From assembly GCA_003158835.1 (NCBI GenBank), contig PMLI01000217.1, positions 5,042-13,148 of the forward strand: a DNA stretch of 8,107 nt. The letters run 5' to 3'. A program made the position numbers and the translations under genes. The notes below the pieces were generated by a model that was not told the DNA's origin, ran no database searches, and worked only from the letters and a program-made list of their open reading frames with translations. Shown piece after piece: positions 1-4,702 of this stretch (position 1 is its first letter; every line of letters begins with the position of its first letter). The DNA is from Acidimicrobiaceae bacterium (GTDB taxonomy: Bacteria; Actinomycetota; Acidimicrobiia; Acidimicrobiales; Palsa-688).

Positions 1-1
1 C

Positions 2-283
2 GACATCGTCAAGATCGACAAGTCCTTCATTGACCGGCTGGCGGTGAGCCGGGACGGCAAGGCGTTGGTCCAGAGTTTCCTCGACGTCACCCATGCCCTC
101 GGCAAGGTTTCGATCGCCGAGGGCGTAGCACGACAAGACCAGTGCGCCACCCTTAAGGAGTTAGGGTGCGACCACATACAGGGGTACCTTTTCGCCCAGC
201 CCATGCCGGCCCCCAAGGTGGCCCGCGTCCTGTTACAACTCAGGGCCGGCCACGCCTCCCCGAAATGCGGCGGCGACGTTTAG
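2..283 (+). CDS. EAL-domain c-di-GMP phosphodiesterase, C-terminal fragment (5' end outside window)
   Basis: This is the last 93 codons of an EAL domain, the family that hydrolyses c-di-GMP to linear pGpG. Seen directly, counting from the first complete codon: the metal/substrate motif KID at residues 4-6, the loop motif AEGV at 39-42 with the conserved Glu40, and GCDxxQGYLF with Gln60, then the usual short C-terminal helix. The residue after EGV is Ala where active EALs usually have Glu, but the Lys, Glu and Gln that correspond to the catalytic set are kept. The EAL motif, the DDFGTG loop and any GGDEF or sensor domains lie upstream of the window, so activity cannot be judged. The frame is open from base 2 and stops at TAG 281-283. 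A PilZ receptor gene lies about 4.4 kb downstream; a direct link is only inferred. Confidence 0.9.
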   Translation, partial: DIVKIDKSFIDRLAVSRDGKALVQSFLDVTHALGKVSIAEGVARQDQCATLKELGCDHIQGYLFAQPMPAPKVARVLLQLRAGHASPKCGGDV

Positions 284-292
284 CGCCTCGAA

Positions 293-338
293 GTGACCCC
301 CGCCTCACAACTGGGACGACGGGAATGGCGGGCGTCAC
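293..338 (+). terminator. Imperfect stem-loop after the EAL gene, candidate terminator
   Basis: Arms 293-304 and 327-338 pair at 11 of 12 positions (one C-C mismatch at 298/333) around a 22-nt loop. It begins 10 nt after the EAL stop codon. There is no T-run, so it would be a U-less terminator or an mRNA 3'-end stabiliser rather than a classical intrinsic terminator. Confidence 0.45.
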
Positions 339-578
339 CGACCGAGCTTGCCGGAACACTATGGGTTGTACTTATCGGGCTCGATGGGTGATCTCGCGCC
401 CCCATACGAAGAACGAGAATAAGAAGAAGAAGCTGAGAAAACTCTGAACCGGAACAAAGAAGGGCCCGCGGCAGCGCTGGTCGGTGCGCCGTTTCCTTCA
501 CACAATCATCACAATTTGCGCACAGGTCTCCGGCAATCGTCAAGCACAGCTGGTCATGGTACGTGCGCTTACGTCCGG
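339..578. other. Non-coding stretch between the EAL and DUF5666 genes
   Basis: No convincing gene is seen on either strand. The stretch contains a purine-rich, A-rich tract at about 408-442 with repeated AAG/GAA triplets, and a lower-GC patch around 495-520. The short ORFs crossing it have no ribosome binding site and no recognisable sequence. It probably carries the upstream promoter region of the following secreted-protein gene. Confidence 0.4.
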
Positions 579-587
579 TGATATTCT
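579..587 (+). promoter_or_regulatory. Candidate extended -10 promoter element for the DUF5666 gene
   Basis: TG at 579-580 followed by one base and TATTCT (582-587) forms an extended -10 element. No good -35 hexamer sits 16-19 bp upstream. Transcription would start near 594, leaving a 5' UTR of about 59 nt that includes the hairpin at 606-626. Confidence 0.3.
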
Positions 588-605
588 GAGGCAGTCGTCC
601 CGGCG

Positions 606-626
606 CCGGCGGTAAGTGCCCGCCGG
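606..626 (+). promoter_or_regulatory. 5'-UTR hairpin upstream of the DUF5666 gene
   Basis: CCGGCGG (606-612) and CCGCCGG (620-626) form a perfect 7-bp GC stem with a 7-nt loop. It ends 26 nt before the ATG and 14 nt before the AGGGAG ribosome binding site (641-646). It could affect mRNA stability or translation; no known riboswitch class is recognised. Confidence 0.35.
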
Positions 627-652
627 ACATTCAAGATGACAGGGAGAGCGAC

Positions 653-1729
653 ATGTCACTAAAAAACCAAATCGGTAGGGTCGGGGAGACCTCCGTTCTC
701 AGGAGGGCGGCCCGGCTAGTGCTTTGCGCAGGCTTGGCCACGAGCCTGGCCGGGGCCCTGTCACTGGGGAGCGCAGCTGCGGCCAGCGCCGCTCCCGTGG
801 CGAACGGCCACCAAAATGGCGGTCAACCTGGCAACGTCGCGCCCTGGTGGGGAGGCTCCCATTTCCGCCACGGTTACGGTGGCAGCATCACGGGCACCGT
901 CCTTTCGGCGCCGACCGCCGCCTCCACGGTCCTCACGACGACGGCCTCCACGCTGCCAGCGGTGACGGCAAGCTTCACGATCACCCCGGCCGGCTGGAAG
1001 AGCACGACCGTGACGGTCGACGTCTCGGCCAACACCAAGTTCCGTGAGCCGGGAGAGAGCTCGCCCGGCCTGAGCGACATCCTGGTCGGCGACCAGGTCA
1101 CGGTGCGCGGCATCCGCACCGGGGCGGACACCCTTGAGGCCACCTCCGTTGAGCTCCCGCTGGTGCTCCAAACCGGCACCGTCCTCACCAGTACGGCCGT
1201 CACAGTGCAGCCGGCGTTGAATGCCTTCACCATTGCCACCCTGGGCTGGAAGAGCACGACCGTGACCGTCGAAGTCTTCAGTAGCACCAAGTTCCGTGAG
1301 CCGGGACAGGCCTCGCCCGGCCTGAGCGCCATAGTGGCCGGCGATCAGGTCATAGTCCGCGGCACGCAAGGCGGAGCTGGCATTGTCGACGCCACCTCGA
1401 TAGATGTCCCGCTGGTCACGGAGCTCGGCACCGTTGCCACGCCGCCTCTTAGCACCACGGTGCTCCCGACGAGCTTCACCATTACTACCGCCGGCAAGAC
1501 GGCCACGACCGTGCTCGTCAACGTCGCCAGCACGACTACCTTCCGGGACCTGGGGCAGAGCTCGCCCGGCGTGGCCAACGTAGCGGTCAACGACCGTGTC
1601 CTGGTCGTGGGTACGCAGTCGGGTGCGGGTGCCGTCGGCGCCACTTCGATATTCATCTTTTCGGCCGGTACCGGGCACGGTTTCCCCGGCCTTCCCGGTG
1701 GCCCCGGTCATCGCGGCCACGGCCGGTAG
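653..1729 (+). CDS. Secreted protein with three DUF5666-like repeats
   Basis: This is a 358-residue exported protein. The ATG is preceded by AGGGAG with 6 nt spacing. Residues 1-47 form a signal peptide: a basic n-region with RR at 17-18, a hydrophobic core at about 21-39, and Ala-rich cleavage sites near 43-47. The mature protein starts with a Gly/His/Trp-rich linker (50-77), followed by three similar beta-rich units starting near Gly81, Gly175 and Gly259. Each unit reads GTV, then SFTI, then TTVxVxV, then a TxFR turn, then SPG, then a GDQVxVRG strand, then ATS. This is the pattern of DUF5666, a small beta-barrel domain of unknown function in secreted bacterial proteins. The tail (349-358) is Gly/Pro/His-rich. 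A surface or extracellular role is likely but the ligand is unknown. It is a single-gene unit ended by the hairpin at 1783-1818. Confidence 0.88.
   Translation: MSLKNQIGRVGETSVLRRAARLVLCAGLATSLAGALSLGSAAAASAAPVANGHQNGGQPGNVAPWWGGSHFRHGYGGSITGTVLSAPTAASTVLTTTASTLPAVTASFTITPAGWKSTTVTVDVSANTKFREPGESSPGLSDILVGDQVTVRGIRTGADTLEATSVELPLVLQTGTVLTSTAVTVQPALNAFTIATLGWKSTTVTVEVFSSTKFREPGQASPGLSAIVAGDQVIVRGTQGGAGIVDATSIDVPLVTELGTVATPPLSTTVLPTSFTITTAGKTATTVLVNVASTTTFRDLGQSSPGVANVAVNDRVLVVGTQSGAGAVGATSIFIFSAGTGHGFPGLPGGPGHRGHGR
893..1687 (+). repeat. Three tandem coding repeats (about 252-bp period) in the DUF5666 gene
   Basis: Units start near 893, 1175 and 1427. Units 2 and 3 are 84 codons apart. Unit 1 carries about ten extra residues in a Thr-rich linker, but its core is exactly 252 bp upstream of the unit 2 core. 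Units 1 and 2 share long nucleotide runs, for example the stretch starting GGCTGGAAGAGCACGACC at 992 and again at 1244, and ACCAAGTTCCGTGAGCCGGGA later in each unit. Unit 3 is clearly diverged. This points to a relatively recent duplication of unit 1 or 2. Confidence 0.8.
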
Positions 1730-1782
1730 GTGGTTAGGGGACGCCCCGAAAGCAGTACGTAACGACCCAGCCAAACAGCAAC

Positions 1783-1818
1783 AAAGGCGAGGTGCCCGCA
1801 GCCGGGCACCTCGCCTTT
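1783..1818. terminator. Bidirectional intrinsic terminator between convergent genes
   Basis: A perfect 16-bp stem (1783-1798 with 1803-1818) closes on the 4-nt loop CAGC. One arm begins AAA and the other ends TTTT, so a short U-run is made in either direction. It lies 53 nt after the DUF5666 stop and 49 nt from the stop of the minus-strand FG-GAP gene. It is well placed to end both transcripts. Confidence 0.9.
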
Positions 1819-1867
1819 TGTCTACGGGGGCTGTGTGGGGGCCGGGCCGGCCCCGGGGCAGGGCCCT

Positions 1868-3109
1868 CTACATCTCGAACACGTACGCCCGGCCGGTGCC
1901 AGAGTAATAGGGCGCCCCGACTACGACGTCGGCGCCCGAGATCGCGAGCGCGTCACCGAACCAGTCGTAGGCGACGCCATCAGACGCTCCCATTTCGGTC
2001 GCCTGGTGCCAGCCCCCGGCCGCGGTCCTGGTGAACGTGTAAGCCCGGCCGCCTTCGGCCTGGAGGGACGCCCCGACCACGATCGTCGAGCCCGAAATAG
2101 CGACGGACTGGCCGAAGTAGTCGCGGGGGGCGGCATCGGTGTTTTCCAGGGTCGCCGTCCTGTGCCAACCCGAAGCGGTCGCCGTGAACACGTAAGCCCA
2201 GCCTGCGCCGGCCGAGCTACCGGTGGCGCCGGCCACGATGATGCTGCCGGAGATGGCAACGGACTTGCCGAAGTAGCTTCTGGCCAGGATGCCTTTCAGT
2301 TCAGCGGCCTGGTGCCAACCTCGGGCCCCATCGCTGAAGACGTAGATGGCGCCGGAGAGGCCGGCGTGGAACAGCGCCCCTACCACAACGGTGGCGCCCG
2401 AGACGGTGACGGCGTCACCGAACCCGTCATAACGGGCGGTATCGGAACCGGTCAGTTCCGCGGTCTGGTGCCAGCGACCACCTGTACTGGTGAACAGGTA
2501 TGCCCGACCACCGTCGGCCCGGGAGCCGGCCCCGACCACGATGGTGTTACCCGAGACGGCGACCGACCCGCCGAACCTGTCATGGGCCACGGTGTCCGAG
2601 CCCTGAAGCTCGCCCGCCTGGTGCCACCCCGTACCGCTCTTGGTGAAGACGTACGCATGCCCAGCGCTCGAGTCGTAGCCGGGCGCGCCCACAACAACCG
2701 TGGAGCCGGAGACGGCGATTGACTCGCCGAGACCTTCGTGAGCGATGGCCTCCGGTCCCCGTAGCTCGGCTACCAGCTGCCAACCGGCACCGGACTGGTT
2801 GTACACGTAAACGAGCCCGACGTCGGCGCGACCCCCCCAAGAGCTGTACGGCGCGCCAACCACGAGAGTGCTCCCCGAGACGGCAAGGGCCTGGCCGAAG
2901 CCGACGGCACCGGTGGCGCCCCTGATCTCGAGCAGTTGCTTTGCGTTCGGCACAGCCGCGGCCGGTCCTGCGGCCTCCGCCCGGGCGGGACTGGCAAGGG
3001 CCGGTGCGAGCGGCCCGAACAAGGCCCGCGGGCCCAACGGCACGTCCATGGTCGTTATGGCCAGGCACAGAGCAAACGAACTGGCAATGGCGATGACCGC
3101 CTTTTTCAT
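1868..3109 (-). CDS. Exported FG-GAP repeat protein, predicted seven-bladed beta-propeller
   Basis: The protein has 413 residues from the chosen ATG at 3107-3109. That start has GAGGGGG 8 nt upstream and begins MKK followed by a hydrophobic core (residues 4-20), a typical signal peptide. An in-frame ATG 16 codons earlier would put a charged tail before this signal and is less likely. Cleavage could fall in the Ala-rich segment at 36-46. Seven repeats begin with an FG (or LG) pair near residues 71, 127, 179, 230, 280, 332 and 384, about 50-56 residues apart. Each reads FGxSVAxSGSTxVVGA, then GxAYVF, then GWHQxAEL. Repeat 7 stops after AYVF, and the missing last strand is supplied by KQLLEIRG at 57-64. 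FG-GAP repeats occur in integrin-type propellers and secreted bacterial proteins. Here the calcium-binding DxDxDG loops are not seen. The ligand is unknown; adhesion or envelope binding is only inferred. Confidence 0.9.
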   Translation of the reverse strand: MKKAVIAIASSFALCLAITTMDVPLGPRALFGPLAPALASPARAEAAGPAAAVPNAKQLLEIRGATGAVGFGQALAVSGSTLVVGAPYSSWGGRADVGLVYVYNQSGAGWQLVAELRGPEAIAHEGLGESIAVSGSTVVVGAPGYDSSAGHAYVFTKSGTGWHQAGELQGSDTVAHDRFGGSVAVSGNTIVVGAGSRADGGRAYLFTSTGGRWHQTAELTGSDTARYDGFGDAVTVSGATVVVGALFHAGLSGAIYVFSDGARGWHQAAELKGILARSYFGKSVAISGSIIVAGATGSSAGAGWAYVFTATASGWHRTATLENTDAAPRDYFGQSVAISGSTIVVGASLQAEGGRAYTFTRTAAGGWHQATEMGASDGVAYDWFGDALAISGADVVVGAPYYSGTGRAYVFEM

Positions 3110-3110
3110 A

Positions 3111-3125
3111 CGAGGATCCCCCTCG
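3111..3125 (-). promoter_or_regulatory. Hairpin overlapping the Shine-Dalgarno of the FG-GAP gene
   Basis: On the minus-strand transcript, CGAGG (3125-3121) can pair with CCTCG (3115-3111) around a 5-nt loop, one base before the ATG. The stem takes up GAGG, the left part of the Shine-Dalgarno run GAGGGGG (3124-3118). It could damp translation. The stem is only 5 bp, so this is tentative. Confidence 0.3.
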
Positions 3126-3444
3126 GGGCTTGTGCCTGGTCGTAGCCGATGAGGCAACAGGGCGGGTGGCTGGGAAAGTGGTCGTCCAACGGTTCAGGCA
3201 TGAAAGCAGTCGAAAGCTCCCGGCTCGGGCTGAGCAGGTTCCCGAGGCGTCGTGACCACAGGTGGCGAGGACATACCCAGAACCTTGCCGTCCGCCCGAG
3301 AACCTGAGCTTATCTACCCTCAGGGGCAAGGCGGCGGCCCACTCCCGCCCTCGAGAGGCACCTCCCAAGGGCTGGGGCCGCACCTCGATCACAGGGCCCG
3401 CAGCTCAATGGCAGAGGGCCGCAGCCCGATGGCAAACTGACGCG
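3126..3444. other. Divergent intergenic region between the FG-GAP and J-domain genes
   Basis: No convincing gene is seen here. It must hold the promoters of both divergent genes, but no clear -35/-10 pair stands out on either strand. The frame upstream of the J-domain is open back to an ATG at 3262, but its translation (Pro/Arg/Ala-rich, no known motif, no ribosome binding site) looks like read-through of non-coding DNA. GCTCAATGGCAGAG at 3403-3416 resembles a tRNA D-arm, without the rest of a tRNA. Confidence 0.5.
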
Positions 3445-4074
3445 GTGTACAGCGGCACCTTGTACGACATCCTCAGCGTGGCGCCTAACGCCAACCCGGA
3501 AGAGGTCCGGGCCGCGTTCCACCGGGTCAGCAAGGAGGTGCACCCCGACACGGGCGGATCCGATGAGCTCTTCTGTCTGGTGAAGGGCGCCTACGACACT
3601 CTCTCCGACCCGAGGCGCCGGGCCGCGTACGACCGATCGCTGAAAGCGCCGCCGGTGAGCTCCGACAAGACTGCGCAAGTCGAGGCCTACCCGGGCGTCC
3701 GCCAGGCCCGGGGCGGGACCGGTGAGGCCCTGACGGTCTCGCTCGCGTTCAGCGGCGCCATCAGGTACACCCACAGCGGGCCGGTCGCGTCCGGCTCGCT
3801 CAAGATCGAGCCCTCCACCGGCCCGGTCATATCGGCGACCGGGACGCTCACCATTCCCGGGGCCGCGGGAGGCACGGCAACGATCGCGGTGGCCATGGCC
3901 CGCGTCTTCGGGGTCGGCGTCGGCGTCATCACCGTCTCCGATCCCGGCGCGGACGTCGAGACCGGCGCCGTCGTGCTCAACGGATCCCTCACCCGGACGG
4001 CCGCAGGGCAGGTCACCGGGACCGCCTCGGGGCTGCGCGGCCTGGGCCGCTACACCCTGCACTTCACCGTCTGA
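3445..4074 (+). CDS. J-domain (DnaJ-like) protein with a beta-rich C-terminal domain
   Basis: The protein has 209 residues from GTG 3445-3447. Residues 2-66 form a J-domain: LYDILSVAPNA opens helix I, helix II is basic, the invariant HPD is at 33-35 (VHPDTGGS), and helices III-IV carry AYDTLSDPRRRAAYDRS. J-domains bind Hsp70/DnaK and stimulate its ATPase. The Gly/Phe region, zinc fingers and client-binding domains of true DnaJ are missing. Instead, after a linker (67-90), residues 91-209 are Thr/Gly/Val-rich and strongly beta-patterned, with no family I recognise. No membrane segment is seen. The start was chosen because homology begins at once and upstream sequence looks non-coding. There is no clear Shine-Dalgarno; CAAACT at 3433-3438 would suit a leaderless transcript. 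It is probably a dedicated DnaK co-chaperone, with targeting by the C-terminal domain inferred. Confidence 0.85.
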   Translation: MYSGTLYDILSVAPNANPEEVRAAFHRVSKEVHPDTGGSDELFCLVKGAYDTLSDPRRRAAYDRSLKAPPVSSDKTAQVEAYPGVRQARGGTGEALTVSLAFSGAIRYTHSGPVASGSLKIEPSTGPVISATGTLTIPGAAGGTATIAVAMARVFGVGVGVITVSDPGADVETGAVVLNGSLTRTAAGQVTGTASGLRGLGRYTLHFTV

Positions 4075-4140
4075 ACTGTCCGGCACGGGGCCCTGCACCG
4101 CCACCGCCGTTTTGGGATATACCTGCGGAAATTTCACATC

Positions 4141-4158
4141 TATATCGCATATATCGCA
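4141..4158. repeat. Tandem 9-bp direct repeat TATATCGCA x2
   Basis: TATATCGCA occurs at 4141-4149 and again, exactly abutting, at 4150-4158, in a locally AT-rich patch (4110-4165) that also has GGGATATACC at 4115-4124. The two half-sites face the same way. It lies between the J-domain stop and the end of the small minus-strand ORF. It could be a protein-binding site, though neither neighbouring gene starts here. Confidence 0.55.
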
Positions 4159-4200
4159 GCTAACACGGCAGGACCGGGGCGCCGGGTGCCGGGAGATGAC

Positions 4201-4443
4201 TCAGGTACCGACCTCGTTAAGGGCTAGTTGCTCCAGGGCGTACACATTTGATTGGGGCACCCCTGATAGGACTTCTGCCTCTGCCACCTTATTGCCCTTC
4301 CAACCGCCGGCGAACTCGATCGTGAGAGCCCCCAACACAGGGATAGTAGCGGTAAGGCGGCAGTAGAGGTTTGTCACCCCGAACATTTTGCCCACCGTGT
4401 ATGTCAAGCTCTCACCCGCTGCGGCTATGGGTAAGCGTCCCAA
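4201..4443 (-). CDS. Small hypothetical protein
   Basis: The frame encodes 80 residues from TTG 4441-4443 to TGA 4201-4203. I do not recognise the family. It has mixed composition, no clear signal peptide or membrane helix, two Cys-free halves around one Cys (residue 28), and a moderately hydrophobic central stretch. By my count 27 of 80 codons end in A or T, which looks higher than in the neighbouring genes, so it is either foreign, weakly expressed or not coding. In favour: GGAGGAG at 4460-4454 and an ATG at 4447-4445 lie just upstream. But that ATG is out of frame, four bases before the TTG. Removing one base from the TTT or GGG run would join them. An internal ATG at residue 20 is another possible start. 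Treat it as a candidate gene. Confidence 0.4.
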   Translation of the reverse strand: MGRLPIAAAGESLTYTVGKMFGVTNLYCRLTATIPVLGALTIEFAGGWKGNKVAEAEVLSGVPQSNVYALEQLALNEVGT

Positions 4444-4447
4444 ACAT
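4412..4447 (-). other. Eleven-codon ORF with strong Shine-Dalgarno at the start of the small hypothetical gene
   Basis: GGAGGAG with about 7 nt spacing precedes ATG 4447-4445. The frame reads MFGTLTHSRSG and stops at TGA 4414-4412, overlapping the first codons of the 80-residue ORF in another frame. It is either a leader peptide or the true gene start separated by a one-base frameshift in TTTGGG. Confidence 0.35.
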
Positions 4448-4535
4448 GAGCTTCTCCTCCGGGCCGGGCTTGTACGGTGACCCTAAAAACAAGGTTACGG
4501 GTTGCCGACAGTCAGGGGAAGTGGGGATAACCCTA

Positions 4536-4652
4536 CGGGCCGCCGTCCCACGACCGCCTTCAACCCCGGGTAGTCAACCGGCGGCCCGGTTGGCCGATAT
4601 CTTCCTCAAGGGTTCTGCCCCAGGGTGCCGTGCCGCGTGGCCAGCCACCCTG
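4536..4652 (+). promoter_or_regulatory. Structured leader upstream of the PilZ gene
   Basis: Three base-pairing elements are seen. CAACCGG (4575-4581) and CCGGTTG (4586-4592) form a 7-bp hairpin with a CGGC tetraloop. CGGGCCGCCG (4536-4545) is perfectly complementary over 10 bp to CGGCGGCCCG (4579-4588), so it would compete with that hairpin. CAGGGTG (4621-4627) pairs with CACCCTG (4646-4652), ending 5 nt before the strong ribosome binding site at 4658-4667. The mutually exclusive first two structures are what an attenuator or switch would need. No known riboswitch consensus, including c-di-GMP classes, is recognised. Confidence 0.4.
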
Positions 4653-4669
4653 CCACGAAGGGAGGAGAC

Positions 4670-4702
4670 ATGGGCCAGGCAAGCACAGAAAAGTGCCACT
4701 GA
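4670..4702 (+). other. Ten-codon ORF with strong Shine-Dalgarno overlapping the PilZ start
   Basis: AAGGGAGGAG (4658-4667) precedes ATG 4670-4672. The frame reads MGQASTEKCH and stops at TGA 4700-4702, overlapping the GTG at 4693 in the PilZ frame. The PilZ frame is reached by a -1 shift at the AAAA run 4689-4692, or by one additional A there. It is either a leader peptide coupled to the PilZ gene or its true start interrupted by a one-base indel. Confidence 0.45.

Noticed and set aside
280..630. 116-codon minus-strand frame in the intergenic region after the EAL gene
   Set aside because: No ribosome binding site, no recognisable domain, and it overlaps the stem-loop and promoter-like elements.
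284..652. c-di-GMP riboswitch ahead of the DUF5666 gene or elsewhere
   Set aside because: I looked for the conserved c-di-GMP-I core elements in the intergenic regions and did not find them.
761..1774. 337-codon open frame on the minus strand opposite the DUF5666 gene
   Set aside because: It crosses the intrinsic terminator region, has Arg/Gly/Asp-rich sequence without domains, and its internal repetition simply mirrors the repeats of the sense gene.
1835..2722. 295-codon plus-strand frame opposite the FG-GAP gene
   Set aside because: It is a shadow of the repeat gene; no ribosome binding site or family motif, and its periodicity is inherited from the FG-GAP repeats.
3262..3444. N-terminal extension of the J-domain protein from ATG 3262
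   Set aside because: No ribosome binding site, low-quality Pro/Arg/Ala sequence, and J-domain homology starts right at GTG 3445.
4075..4140. Possible terminator after the J-domain gene ending at a TTTT run (4110-4113)
   Set aside because: Pairing of the GC-rich sequence before the T-run gives only 3-4 bp stems; no stable hairpin abuts it.
4630..4692. GTG 4630 as the start of the PilZ protein
   Set aside because: Translation would run through the strong Shine-Dalgarno at 4658-4667 and give a basic tail unlike YcgR/PilZ N-termini.
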